From: CAINVV01 sp037129695 | GTDB lineage: Bacteria; Bacteroidota; Bacteroidia; Bacteroidales; Prolixibacteraceae | Length of the DNA: 64,000 nucleotides | NCBI GenBank assembly: GCA_037129695.1 | Contig: JBAXUL010000002.1 | Location: forward strand, 38,209-102,208 | Direction of reading: 5' to 3' | Shown: piece after piece, positions 35,382-43,473 of the stretch | Layout: each line of letters starts with the position of its first letter | How positions within the stretch are numbered: position 1 is the stretch's first letter | The notes under the pieces: model-generated | The model's input: only the letters and a program-made list of their open reading frames with translations | The model's database searches: none | What the model was told of the DNA's origin: nothing | Translations under genes and position numbers: made by a program

Positions 35382-35864
35382 TTATTCAGTTTTAATCATT
35401 GACCTGATTTTTTCAATCGGGTTGTGATTGTTCACCCTGTCCTTGACGACGAGAGTAGTTACCGGCACATCAGATTTCTGATTAAAAATCATGTCGTGGC
35501 CGACACACAATCCCATTGAAATATTGAGTTCTGTCCGGTTCTCTTTCAAAATCTGAGCCTGTCCGGAAGGATTGCACATGATGCCTTTCCCTTCAATACC
35601 CAGCATTTCATCTTTGGCAATATGGCCGCATTTGCAGCCGATGCTGAAAACTTCAAAGTCATCGGATAAAAATTGCCCGACCGCGGCGGCTTCTTTTGGC
35701 ATGGAAACACAGTGTGCAATACCAATCCTCCTGATTCCGGCCTCACGGGCAAAATTGCGTATTTCCTCAAGTCGGTCGGACCCACGAACATAAGCCAGTT
35801 CCGCGGTGTTCATGATCTTGATCGTATCTGCATCGTACAGGTGGGCGACCACTTTGTTCTCCAT
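35382..35864 (-). CDS. DUF1847 metal-binding protein
   Basis: 160 aa from the ATG at 35864 (the frame could extend five codons to a TTG at 35879). Conserved Cys: RIGIAHCVSMPKE, VFSIGCKCGH, GIMCNPSG and GLCVGHDMIFN, the last being the DUF1847 hallmark. The family is described as metal-binding with no known reaction. It sits 16 bases after the methyltransferase and 16 before the aminotransferase, so all three are surely co-transcribed. Confidence 0.85.
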   Translation of the reverse strand: MENKVVAHLYDADTIKIMNTAELAYVRGSDRLEEIRNFAREAGIRRIGIAHCVSMPKEAAAVGQFLSDDFEVFSIGCKCGHIAKDEMLGIEGKGIMCNPSGQAQILKENRTELNISMGLCVGHDMIFNQKSDVPVTTLVVKDRVNNHNPIEKIRSMIKTE

Positions 35865-35880
35865 CAGTTGAATTGTCAAT

Positions 35881-36492
35881 TTATTTTGATGCGGCTAGAA
35901 GGAAAACCGGGAATAGCTTTGGCGCCGCTCCTGCGCTCTCTCTTTTCACGGTATAACACTGCTCGTAGCTTACATTTTTAAACCCTGTTTTCAGAAGCAT
36001 TTCTTTAAGCGCCTCGGGATCAAATCCCAAATGGACATCTGGTCCTTCTCCATGGAATGAACCGTCTTCGGTGTAGAGATCAGCAATGACCAAATAACCG
36101 TCAGGTGAGACCAGGCTATAGAATTTCTCGAAAATGGAACCAATATCACTGATATGGTGAAGTACCATCTGATTATAAATCAAATCGTATGTCGCATAGG
36201 GTCTCTCCTTTTCGAGATTCATCCAAACCGGGGTAAGATTGGTCGACTTCCGGCTAAGTACTTTCTCCTCCATCACTTTGACCATTTCGGATGAACTATC
36301 CATCATGGTAATGTGGCCCAGTTTTTCACTGAGCAGGAAACTCAGGATTCCTGTTCCTGCACCATATTCCAGTGCTTTCATATCCTTGCTGAGCGGAAGG
36401 GTTTCCTCCATTTTTAATGCAATCGCCTGTGATCGATCCAGGTGAATTGGATTCTCGTCCCAGGTGCGTGCGACATCGTCAAAATTGTTCAT
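35881..36492 (-). CDS. class I SAM-dependent methyltransferase
   Basis: 203 aa. SAM-binding motif I LEYGAGTGILSFLL, then YDLIYNQMVLHHISDIG and GYLVIADLYTEDGSFHG in motif order. The substrate is not evident. It is led by a 29-codon ORF whose stop overlaps its ATG (ATGA, 36489-36492), and both come from a promoter with the shared operator. It opens the group methyltransferase, DUF1847, class-V aminotransferase. Confidence 0.88.
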   Translation of the reverse strand: MNNFDDVARTWDENPIHLDRSQAIALKMEETLPLSKDMKALEYGAGTGILSFLLSEKLGHITMMDSSSEMVKVMEEKVLSRKSTNLTPVWMNLEKERPYATYDLIYNQMVLHHISDIGSIFEKFYSLVSPDGYLVIADLYTEDGSFHGEGPDVHLGFDPEALKEMLLKTGFKNVSYEQCYTVKRESAGAAPKLFPVFLLAASK

Positions 36493-36578
36493 CTGTTTAT
36501 TATTTGTTTTTTATTGGCAAGTTGGAGTAACCATGATAGGTCAACCTTTTTGATGGGAGATCCGGCAATCATGGTCAT
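36489..36578 (-). CDS. 29-residue ORF coupled to the methyltransferase
   Basis: ATG at 36578 (a second ATG at 36572), TGA at 36489-36491. It begins MTMIAGSPIKKVDLSWLLQL and ends in a basic tail. It is the first ORF after the promoter box at 36602-36609, with a leader of about 18 bases, and its stop overlaps the methyltransferase ATG. It might be a real small protein, a modified peptide or a leader that couples translation. No homologue is known to me. Confidence 0.45.
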   Translation of the reverse strand: MTMIAGSPIKKVDLSWLLQLANKKQIINR

Positions 36579-36601
36579 TTAATTTATTTTGAATTCAACG
36601 A

Positions 36602-36636
36602 CAAAGTTAAAACAGATAGGTGATGGTATAACGATT
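36602..36636 (-). promoter_or_regulatory. promoter with shared operator (site B)
   Basis: Minus strand TAACTTTG (36602-36609) is a full -7 box. At 36620-36636 the plus strand reads GTGATGGTATAACGATT, whose complement AATCGTTATACCATCAC matches the site A repeat in 15 of 17 positions. Only one copy is present and its direction relative to the gene is opposite to site A. Confidence 0.55.
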
Positions 36637-36673
36637 TTAATCATGTTGCTGAGATTTATCTTTACATCGATTT

Positions 36674-37942
36674 TTAATCCAAATCCTTGGCAATGGAGAT
36701 GGCTGCAATCGTACCGTCGGCAACTGCCGTGGTGATCTGCCTGTATTTCTTGCTGATAACATCGCCGACCGCATAAACATTGGGAATGGAAGTTCTCATT
36801 TCATCGTCGGTTTTAATGTAGCCCCATTGGTCCAGTTCAAGCTGATCATTGAACAAACCAAGATTTGGCTTCATCCCTATGAAAATAAAGACTCCATCTG
36901 CCTTCAGCGTTTTCACCTCCTTGGTTGTTAAATCTTCGATCTCAACGATCATCTGGTCGCCTTCTTTTTTGAACGACCGGGGTTCGTGCAGAAAAACAGG
37001 ATGAACCTTTGGATTTGCGAGTAATTTTTCCTGTGCGGTCTTGTTGGCAGTGAATGCTTCAAACTGGTGAACAATGGTCACTTTGGAGGCGAATTTCGAA
37101 ATGAAATCAGTCTCTTCTACCGCGGAATTTCCCCCGCCAATCACAATTACTTCCTTGTCGGAAAAATATTTGGCATCACAGGTGGCGCAGTAGGAAATAC
37201 CCTTTCCCTTCAGTTCGCGTTCTCCTTTTGCACCCGTCAGGTTTGGTGTAGTTCCTGTTGCAATGATCAATCTTTTGGCACGGATGGTTTCAAATTCATC
37301 GATTACCACTTCCCGTTTCACCAGATCAACTTTGGTCACATCGACTGCCACTTTGAATATGGTACCGCAAAGTTTGGTCTGCTCAGACATGTTGTGAGAC
37401 AGCATATAGCCGGCCTGGGGATCGATAAAACCCGGATAGTTGGATACTTCATGGGTGGTGGATACATGACCTCCCGGAAGTGATATGTCAACCAGAACAG
37501 TGTTGATTTTTGCCTGACACAGGTAAAGACCAGCGGTCAATCCACCCGGACCACCTCCCAGAATGACGACATCATAATCTGAAACCATGGGTGTGATCTT
37601 CGATTTGATTTCATTCACAGTGGCTTCGGGCAGCATTGAATTCAGATGATGAATGATCTCACTCTTCTTAATTCCGCCAGCCAGGCGTTCGGCGACCTCT
37701 TTCCCATTGTCGAAGAAAAGTAACGTTGGCGATGACTTAACACCCAAACGATCAGACAGTTCCCTGTTTTGCTGCCGATATATCTTCAGAAACTTGATTT
37801 CTTTTCCATACATTTCGGAAGCTGATTCAAATTTCGGTGCAACAGCTTCACAGGGAGGACATTCTGTGGAGTAAAAATCCAGGACAACCTTGCCGCCTTG
37901 CAATACCTCTTTTTCGAATTCCAGACTGTTAATTTCTTTCAT
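36674..37942 (-). CDS. thioredoxin-thioredoxin reductase fusion
   Basis: 422 aa. Residues 1-105 are a thioredoxin domain with active site C28-P-P-C31 (STECPPCEA) and the turn SSPTLLFF. From about residue 120 a full thioredoxin reductase follows: ILGGGPGGLTAGLYL (FAD), CATCDAKYF (redox Cys pair), VIGGGNSAVEE (NADPH) and YAVGDVISKKYRQITTAVADG. A known fusion in mycobacteria has thioredoxin at the C-terminus; here it is N-terminal. It lies downstream of the radical SAM gene (120-base gap) and would supply electrons to a thiol or peptide substrate. Confidence 0.93.
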   Translation of the reverse strand: MKEINSLEFEKEVLQGGKVVLDFYSTECPPCEAVAPKFESASEMYGKEIKFLKIYRQQNRELSDRLGVKSSPTLLFFDNGKEVAERLAGGIKKSEIIHHLNSMLPEATVNEIKSKITPMVSDYDVVILGGGPGGLTAGLYLCQAKINTVLVDISLPGGHVSTTHEVSNYPGFIDPQAGYMLSHNMSEQTKLCGTIFKVAVDVTKVDLVKREVVIDEFETIRAKRLIIATGTTPNLTGAKGERELKGKGISYCATCDAKYFSDKEVIVIGGGNSAVEETDFISKFASKVTIVHQFEAFTANKTAQEKLLANPKVHPVFLHEPRSFKKEGDQMIVEIEDLTTKEVKTLKADGVFIFIGMKPNLGLFNDQLELDQWGYIKTDDEMRTSIPNVYAVGDVISKKYRQITTAVADGTIAAISIAKDLD

Positions 37943-38062
37943 GCCTTAATTATTTGTTTTTTAATTGTAAATGGAATTGAAGATACTAGAATCCAATAGC
38001 CATGAGGATTGGAGTCTTATCATAAGGTGCTTGACAAATCATGGCTGTCTAATGTTTTTGCA

Positions 38063-39388
38063 TTATTCTTTTTCAAGATATGCCTTAAATCCTATTTCTA
38101 ATAGTTCTTTTACCGGTCGGCAGTCGGGTGATAAAATGGAGCCGTTTTTGTTTTTGGCCACCGAACCGCATCCTCCGCCACAGGCCAGCCGAACCTCACA
38201 AGTTTTGCATTCTTCGATGGAGGTAACATCCCTTGATGCCCATTGGCGAATCATCAGTTCATTTTTGGACACTTCAGGGTAAAAGGTTCCCAATGCTTCC
38301 TCTTCTTTACCTACTGTGGCCGTACATGAGTAAATCCGACCGGTATAGTCGAAGGCCCACTCAGATTTGCAGGCCGGACATGCATCGAACAGCGGATCAG
38401 GTAATTGCCCGTGTTCTGAAAGGTATTTGGCCACCGAATAGGAGGGTTTGTAAAATTCCGCAATGTGCGGGTATTGTTCGGTTAATTCGAAGATTTTTGC
38501 AAAAAGGGAAACGCGTGTAAATAACTGATCAGGCGTGGATTGACAATGATGTAATTCGTAATTCCGACCAATCTGGGTCTTGAAAAGCGGATTGGAAGTC
38601 CACCCTTTTTCGATGGCAAAAGTGGCCAGTTCCGGCAGATTTTCTATGTTTTGCCTGTCAATTACCATCCTGAGATTGACGGGAAAACCTGCAGCCAAGG
38701 CTGCATCAATTCCCCTGATAATTGGCTCAAAGGTCGGAGCACCCCCCTTGAGAAAGCGACGCTGGTCGTGAATGATTTTTGTGCCATCGAGGGTGATCTG
38801 AATTTCACGAATTTTTCCTTTGGAAAGGATGTCTATGTAGTTTTCCAGATAAAAACCATTGGTCACCACACAGATATCCAGATTTGTTTCATTGGATTCC
38901 TTCACCAGCGACTCGATAATTGAACGCTGATGGGGGGTATTCAGCAATGGTTCTCCTCCAAAAATCGTCAGGTATTTTCTCCTGCCTGCAAACTCCGTCC
39001 TGACATACCTGAAAAATGCCTCGATCAGTTCAGGTGTAGCGCTTTGTCCAGGATTGGTGTATTCATCCTGGTAACAGTAGCTGCAGCTGAAATTGCATGA
39101 ATAATTAGGAACAAAGAAAAGCTGAACTTCTTCCTCGTCACGTTGGTCAATAAAATCGAAGTAACTGTTTCGGAAAAGTTTCGACTCGTTTTCGGCGGAA
39201 ACCAGGTACCCTTTTTCCATCATGTCCCGAACCAGATTCTCGTCCATGATATTTTCCGTATTACCCGGTAAGAGTCCTGCCGCCTCTTCTGCCGAGAGTA
39301 AATCCGCATTGCCGCTGAGCAGGTTGACTGCAAAATACTGATCTGAATTCAGGATCTTGGATACGATATTGTGTTTTGATCTGATCAT
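38063..39388 (-). CDS. radical SAM/SPASM peptide maturase
   Basis: 441 aa. Residues 1-85 precede the core and may act as a peptide-binding (PqqD-like) region. The radical SAM cluster is C98-x3-C102-x2-C105 (NYSCNFSCSYCYQ), with GGEPLL for SAM binding. The C-terminal SPASM domain has CPACKSEW, YSCTATV and C394-x2-C397-x5-C403-x3-C407 with C423 for two more [4Fe-4S] clusters. Such enzymes modify short ribosomal peptides by thioether, C-C or other bonds. A 32-codon Cys peptide gene lies about 170 bases upstream on the same strand, behind a hairpin. Confidence 0.9.
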   Translation of the reverse strand: MIRSKHNIVSKILNSDQYFAVNLLSGNADLLSAEEAAGLLPGNTENIMDENLVRDMMEKGYLVSAENESKLFRNSYFDFIDQRDEEEVQLFFVPNYSCNFSCSYCYQDEYTNPGQSATPELIEAFFRYVRTEFAGRRKYLTIFGGEPLLNTPHQRSIIESLVKESNETNLDICVVTNGFYLENYIDILSKGKIREIQITLDGTKIIHDQRRFLKGGAPTFEPIIRGIDAALAAGFPVNLRMVIDRQNIENLPELATFAIEKGWTSNPLFKTQIGRNYELHHCQSTPDQLFTRVSLFAKIFELTEQYPHIAEFYKPSYSVAKYLSEHGQLPDPLFDACPACKSEWAFDYTGRIYSCTATVGKEEEALGTFYPEVSKNELMIRQWASRDVTSIEECKTCEVRLACGGGCGSVAKNKNGSILSPDCRPVKELLEIGFKAYLEKE

Positions 39389-39513
39389 TTTATGAAATGT
39401 ACTTCTATGTCAAAGAATTTATCTGCACTGGCTTTGGCAGGAATAGGGTCAATTTTCCGGGACTTCCGGTCTTCCCTTATTTCTGTCTGACGGCTATGGT
39501 GTGGATGGAAAAG

Positions 39514-39552
39514 AATAAGCCTGTCAGGAAATTACTCTCCCGACGGCTTATT
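39514..39552 (-). terminator. attenuator-like hairpin between peptide gene and maturase gene
   Basis: Plus strand AATAAGCC-T-GTC (514-525 of this kilobase) pairs with GAC-GGCTTATT (542-552), 11 base pairs with one bulge. On the transcript the stem is followed by CTTTTCC. It sits 9 bases after the peptide stop and about 125 before the maturase ATG, where partial termination would give more peptide than enzyme mRNA, as in many peptide clusters. Confidence 0.5.
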
Positions 39553-39561
39553 CCGTTTGAT

Positions 39562-39660
39562 TTAGTCGTGGCATCCCACAACCGATTTGGAAGTTTTGGC
39601 ACAACACTGGGCTATGACAACGCTTTTCAGCGCTTCCTGCTTTTTTACTAAACTTTTCAT
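39562..39660 (-). CDS. candidate radical SAM precursor peptide, core CCAKTSKSVVGCHD
   Basis: 32 aa, ATG at 39660, TAA at 39562-39564. A basic N-terminal part (MKSLVKKQEALKSVVIAQ) is followed by the Cys-containing end CCAKTSKSVVGCHD: vicinal C19-C20, then C30 after Gly. It lies directly upstream of a SPASM maturase, same strand, with an attenuator-like hairpin between, and downstream of an ArsM-like gene (115-base gap). This is the layout of ribosomally made, post-translationally modified peptides. No known precursor family with this core comes to mind. Short length makes chance a possibility, so confidence is moderate. Confidence 0.55.
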   Translation of the reverse strand: MKSLVKKQEALKSVVIAQCCAKTSKSVVGCHD

Positions 39661-39775
39661 GTAGATGAATTAATAAAAAAAAATGAACTTATTTATTTGC
39701 TTAGAAAAGCCTTCGTGATCATTGACAACTGACACTTGCCAATTGACAATCTTTTAAAGCCCGATGAATGAAACT

Positions 39776-40414
39776 TTAAATGTTGTTCTCCGGTTTTTGT
39801 CCGGTGATGGTGAAGCTGCACACTTCAATATTCCCTTTTGCATAGGGTTTGGATTCTTCAAGAATGGTGACCGACCGGAATCCGGAGTCAGCGAGGGTCT
39901 TCAGATACTCTTCGCGGGTTACCGATCCTGCCCAGCATTCTGAGACAGCCACCGGATCGTTGCGGTACTCCTCAGGCACCTCTGAGGTCGCATATATGTC
40001 GCTGACGATAAAGCGGCCACCGGATTTAAGTACCCTGAATATTTCATTCCAGGCTGCTGATTTGTCAGCTGCATGGTTAATGGTGCAATTAGAGATCACT
40101 AAATCAGCCGTTTGATCTGACAAATCGAGCTTCTCCAGTTCACACTGAATAAATTTCACATTGGTTACTTCAAATTTGGCTGCATTTTCCCTGGCAGTGG
40201 CCAACATGCCATCGGAGATATCAATTCCGTAGGCAAAACCACTTTCACCTGCCTGTTCAGCCATTCTGAGCACATCGGTTCCACGACCGCTGCCAAGGTC
40301 AATGCAAATTTCGCCCGGTTTTACTTTGGCGTAATTGATTGCTCCGCCACAGGAAAGACAGCATTCTGTCTTGGCCAGCTGACTGTATCTGAGATTTATT
40401 TTGGAATAATCCAT
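39776..40414 (-). CDS. ArsM-like SAM methyltransferase
   Basis: 212 aa. Motif I IDLGSGRGTDVLRMAEQAG and DLVISNCTINHAADK are the ArsM/UbiE-type arsenite methyltransferase pattern; ECWAGSVTREEYLKTL matches the ArsM region with a further Cys. An N-terminal TECCLSCGGAINYAK adds CC and C. True ArsM uses three Cys to bind As(III); which residues take part cannot be shown here. No arsR, arsB or arsC lies nearby, so the substrate could be another metalloid, a thiol or the nearby peptide. Its promoter carries the tandem operator. Confidence 0.82.
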   Translation of the reverse strand: MDYSKINLRYSQLAKTECCLSCGGAINYAKVKPGEICIDLGSGRGTDVLRMAEQAGESGFAYGIDISDGMLATARENAAKFEVTNVKFIQCELEKLDLSDQTADLVISNCTINHAADKSAAWNEIFRVLKSGGRFIVSDIYATSEVPEEYRNDPVAVSECWAGSVTREEYLKTLADSGFRSVTILEESKPYAKGNIEVCSFTITGQKPENNI

Positions 40415-40485
40415 ATTTTATTTGAATGCCAGAAAATTATTAAATTCCGAACCTACTAATTTCGTCAATATTTGACTTGATTCGA

Positions 40486-40553
40486 CAAAAGTAAAAATTT
40501 ATATCGTAAATCGCAATAGTATCACTTAAATCTTTTAATTATCACTATTTTTG
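40486..40553. promoter_or_regulatory. divergent promoters with tandem operator (site C)
   Basis: For the ArsM-like gene the minus -7 box TACTTTTG is at 40486-40493; for the zinc-ribbon gene the plus box TATTTTTG is at 40546-40553. Between them lie AATCGCAATAGTATCAC (40509-40525, 14 of 17 like site A) and AATCTTTTAATTATCAC (40529-40545, 13 of 17), again with a 20-bp period. The gap to the minus box is 15 bases against 16 at site A. Confidence 0.6.
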
Positions 40554-40557
40554 CATT

Positions 40558-40992
40558 ATGAGAAATTTCTTTGCGGAGGATCTGACTAAAGATGAATTGG
40601 ATGCGCTTTTTCAAAGTGATGAGAAGTGTCTGGAATTCATTGCGTCCTTAAAGTGGGGTGAGGGATTTGAGTGCAGAAAGTGCGGAAATGGCAATTACTG
40701 CATTGGCAAAACTCCTTATTCCAGACGATGTACGAAATGCAAAAGTGAGGAATCTGCTACTGCAGGAACGATCTTTCACAACTGTAAGTTCCCTGTTAGC
40801 AAGGCATTCTATATTGCGTTTAACGTTTGCAGGGGGAAAGAAGAAATATCAACCTATGAATTTGCCAGAAGATTATCTCTCCGCCAGATGACCTGCTGGA
40901 ATTTTAAGACGAAGATCCGCAGTTCCCTTGATGCCCTGACGAATCTTTCTGAAAATGAGAAGAAGGATATCAGGAAGTTGTTCAGCAATTGA
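40558..40992 (+). CDS. stand-alone IS1595-type transposase zinc-ribbon protein
   Basis: 144 aa. The zinc ribbon CRKCGNGNYCIGKTPYSRRCTKC and the following SATAGTIFHNCKFPVSKAF are the N-terminal DNA-binding module of IS1595-family transposases. The DDE catalytic part (usually another 150-200 residues) is absent and the frame ends with a clean stop; no transposase remains follow. The ATG is only 5 bases after the -7 box, so the mRNA may be leaderless. It may be a domesticated DNA-binding protein, and its shared operator suggests self-control or control of the neighbouring genes (inference). Confidence 0.75.
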   Translation: MRNFFAEDLTKDELDALFQSDEKCLEFIASLKWGEGFECRKCGNGNYCIGKTPYSRRCTKCKSEESATAGTIFHNCKFPVSKAFYIAFNVCRGKEEISTYEFARRLSLRQMTCWNFKTKIRSSLDALTNLSENEKKDIRKLFSN

Positions 40993-41053
40993 CAACTGAC
41001 ATGTATGGATATTCTTGAATTTCAACCAATTTCGGTGATTTGAATCGGATCAT

Positions 41054-41305
41054 TTATGTGGACTTGAGATTTTCCATGTAATCATCCACCACTTTTTTGG
41101 CTTTTTGATAATCCAGACTTGAAACAACCACTCTCACTGAACCTTCTTCGCCGGTATAGGTCCATCCGGGATTGAATGTACCTCGGTTCTCTCCATTCAG
41201 ATAGGCTTCTATCTCTTCATTTTCGAGCAAATTCTTAACCATACCGGCTTGCCAGGTTGTTCCTCTGAATACGACAACAATTTTCATTTCGGAGTCCATT
41301 TTCAT
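41054..41305 (-). CDS. DUF2007 family protein
   Basis: 83 aa. Pattern: MKIVVVFRGTTWQAGMVKNLLENEEIEAYL...VRVVVSSLDYQKAKKVVDDY, a two-unit alpha-beta fold of the DUF2007/GlnB-like putative signal-transducing group. The start could also be at 41287 (MKIVVV). Function unknown; stands alone. Confidence 0.75.
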   Translation of the reverse strand: MKMDSEMKIVVVFRGTTWQAGMVKNLLENEEIEAYLNGENRGTFNPGWTYTGEEGSVRVVVSSLDYQKAKKVVDDYMENLKST

Positions 41306-41395
41306 GATGCAAAGATCCTTGATTGATATTTAAGTTAAAAGTACATTGAAATGCCGAAGATTATGATTCATTTGATTTGGAATTTCTGCCAATAT

Positions 41396-41433
41396 TTTGA
41401 CGCAAAGCCAGCAAGGATCACAAAGAAAAACGT
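41396..41433. repeat. dispersed cgcaaag-type noncoding repeat, copy 3
   Basis: ttgacgcaaagccagcaagg with a following cacaaag. It lies in a 345-base gene-free stretch (41306-41652) that otherwise shows nothing I can support. Confidence 0.4.
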
Positions 41434-41652
41434 ACGGGATGATTGATTTTTCAATGCCAGATCGTCTGACCTTAGGTTATTTTGGTCAAAATATATTGTC
41501 ACCAGTGACATTGTTCAACTGATTTTGAAAATCCGAATTGTAAAATTTATAAATTTTGGGGAATACAAAACCTCCCGGACAAATAATATGTTCAGAATTT
41601 ACGCCAATTTCCTGAAATGATGCTGAAATACTGCCTTAGATCATTGAAAGAC

Positions 41653-41946
41653 TTACCAATCTAAAATATAAGAGTTATTTTTTTTGGACATCGCATCCTG
41701 AACGAAACGTTTAGAGTCCAACTTGCGCATACTGAAATCAAGTACGCTATTTTTATTGGTTAACTGAATTTCAATGCTTTCCATTTGCCAGTCAACGGCA
41801 TAAGATGAATTCTCTATTTCTGAGTCGGGAAGAATATTCGACTCAGAAACACTGGAGAATGAATGCACTTTTTGCATTGGTTCTGCATCAAATTTACGAG
41901 CGTAAAATTTGCCTTTGTATATCACCAGTTTATCAGGCTTGCTCAT
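41653..41946 (-). CDS. hypothetical protein
   Basis: 97 aa from the ATG at 41946 (MSKPDKLVIYKGKFYARKFDAE); an ATG at 41967 would add seven residues. It has no signal peptide, membrane segment or known motif, and carries many Ser/Asp/Asn. The 200 bases on either side have no gene. It may be a real small cytosolic protein, but the support is only its ORF. Confidence 0.4.
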   Translation of the reverse strand: MSKPDKLVIYKGKFYARKFDAEPMQKVHSFSSVSESNILPDSEIENSSYAVDWQMESIEIQLTNKNSVLDFSMRKLDSKRFVQDAMSKKNNSYILDW

Positions 41947-42183
41947 GGTGTTAATCCTTAACTTCAACTATTGAAAGAAATAGAAAGGGCTATAAATTTA
42001 CAACTTAATCGCCCTGATTGCAACTTTTTCGTGCTCTTTTTCAAATCTATTTTCCGTACACGTCAGATAACAATATATCCGGCAAATTTGATTTTCTGAA
42101 ATTCCTTACGCATCAACTATAAATTTTGGGTGATCACCACTAATTTAATTTCCGGAGGCCTCGAACAAGGAATGAGCGAAGAA

Positions 42184-43473
42184 TCATTTAAAAACCAGAT
42201 TTTTATAGATATCATTGACTTTAAATGCCGCATCGGTCCAGTTCAGTTTGCCGGATTCAGCTTTTCCGCTTTTCGCAAGCATCCCTGATAAGGAAGGATA
42301 TTTGAGTATGCCATGGATGGCATCCGACATCCCATCAATATCCCAAAAATCTGTTTTGATGGCATGCGACAGAATCTCTGCAACACCCGACTGACGGGAT
42401 ATTACAACAGGGACACCTGCCTGCATGGCCTCCAGCGGAGAAATGCCAAAAGGCTCGGAAACAGAAGGCATGACAAAGACATCACTCATCCGGAACATCC
42501 TGTACACATCACTTCCTTTCAGGAAACCTGCAAAATGGAATTTGTCGGATATTTGCAATTGGGCTACCCGGCGGATCATTTCCTCCATCAAATCACCGCA
42601 ACCGGCCATTACAAACCGAACGTTGTCCATTCTCTGTAAAATCCGTTTTGCGACATCAACGAAATAACAAGGACCTTTTTGGGTCGTAATCCGACCTAAG
42701 AAAGTCACAATTTTATCATCAAATCTCTTGCCGACGGGAGTCCTGATATTGTATCTGAATGGTTCAACGGCATTGTAAACCGTGATCACCTTGTCCGGAT
42801 GAATTCCATATTTATCAATGACGGCCTTGCGGGTGAGATTGCTGACCGTAATTACCTTGTCAGCCAACATCATTCCTTTTTTTTCAATGTTATAAACATC
42901 CTGATTGACCTGGCCTCCGCTTCTGTCAAAATCTGTAGCATGGACATGAACAATCAATGGTTTACCTGTTCTCTGCTTGGCCGCAATCCCGGCTGGAAAC
43001 GTAAGCCAGTCGTGCGCATGGATGACATCAAATTTTTGATTTTGGGCAATTACGTCGGCAACAACTGCATATCGTGCTATTTCTGTGAACAGGTCCTTGC
43101 CATATTGCCCGGTGAATTTCAATTTTCCTTCAGGGTCGGTTTCTACCAATAATTTCAGATTTTCAATTGTTTGAGAAATGGAAGTCGCATATTCATCCGG
43201 TTGAAGGTAGGGTACCAATTTTGACTGAATTTCAAAGTAGTCAATCAATTGGCCGAATTTCGTTAAACTGATTCTTTTTTTTGTTATTGCAATATCTCCG
43301 GCCCCAATGAGATCGATCAGGTGGCTCTCTTCGCATCCATATACTTTGGGAACAACAAAAATGATTTTTGTCCCATCGATGGAGGACAAGCCATTGGCCA
43401 AACCACAACATGCAGTACCTAATCCACCTGAAATGTATGGTGGAAATTCCCATCCAAACATTAGAACTCTCAT
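42184..43473 (-). CDS. GT4/GT5-type glycosyltransferase (glycogen synthase-like)
   Basis: 429 aa. The N-terminal MRVLMFGWEFPPYISGGLGTACCGL is typical of starch/glycogen synthase-like GT-B enzymes; HAHDWLTF lies near residue 155 and the C-terminal sugar-nucleotide site has PSVSEPFGISPLEAMQAGVPV (E-x7-E). Related genes in this phylum often accompany glycogen or maltodextrin enzymes, but none is adjacent here. Expected to transfer a glucosyl unit from an activated sugar. Confidence 0.85.
   Translation of the reverse strand: MRVLMFGWEFPPYISGGLGTACCGLANGLSSIDGTKIIFVVPKVYGCEESHLIDLIGAGDIAITKKRISLTKFGQLIDYFEIQSKLVPYLQPDEYATSISQTIENLKLLVETDPEGKLKFTGQYGKDLFTEIARYAVVADVIAQNQKFDVIHAHDWLTFPAGIAAKQRTGKPLIVHVHATDFDRSGGQVNQDVYNIEKKGMMLADKVITVSNLTRKAVIDKYGIHPDKVITVYNAVEPFRYNIRTPVGKRFDDKIVTFLGRITTQKGPCYFVDVAKRILQRMDNVRFVMAGCGDLMEEMIRRVAQLQISDKFHFAGFLKGSDVYRMFRMSDVFVMPSVSEPFGISPLEAMQAGVPVVISRQSGVAEILSHAIKTDFWDIDGMSDAIHGILKYPSLSGMLAKSGKAESGKLNWTDAAFKVNDIYKNLVFK

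Noticed and set aside
39397..39651. 84-codon plus-strand ORF opposite the peptide gene
   Set aside because: No motif, unlikely composition, and it overlaps the antisense peptide gene and hairpin; judged a shadow frame.
39776..40414. Part of a standard arsenic-resistance operon
   Set aside because: No arsR, arsB/acr3, arsC or arsP nearby; only the methyltransferase is ArsM-like.
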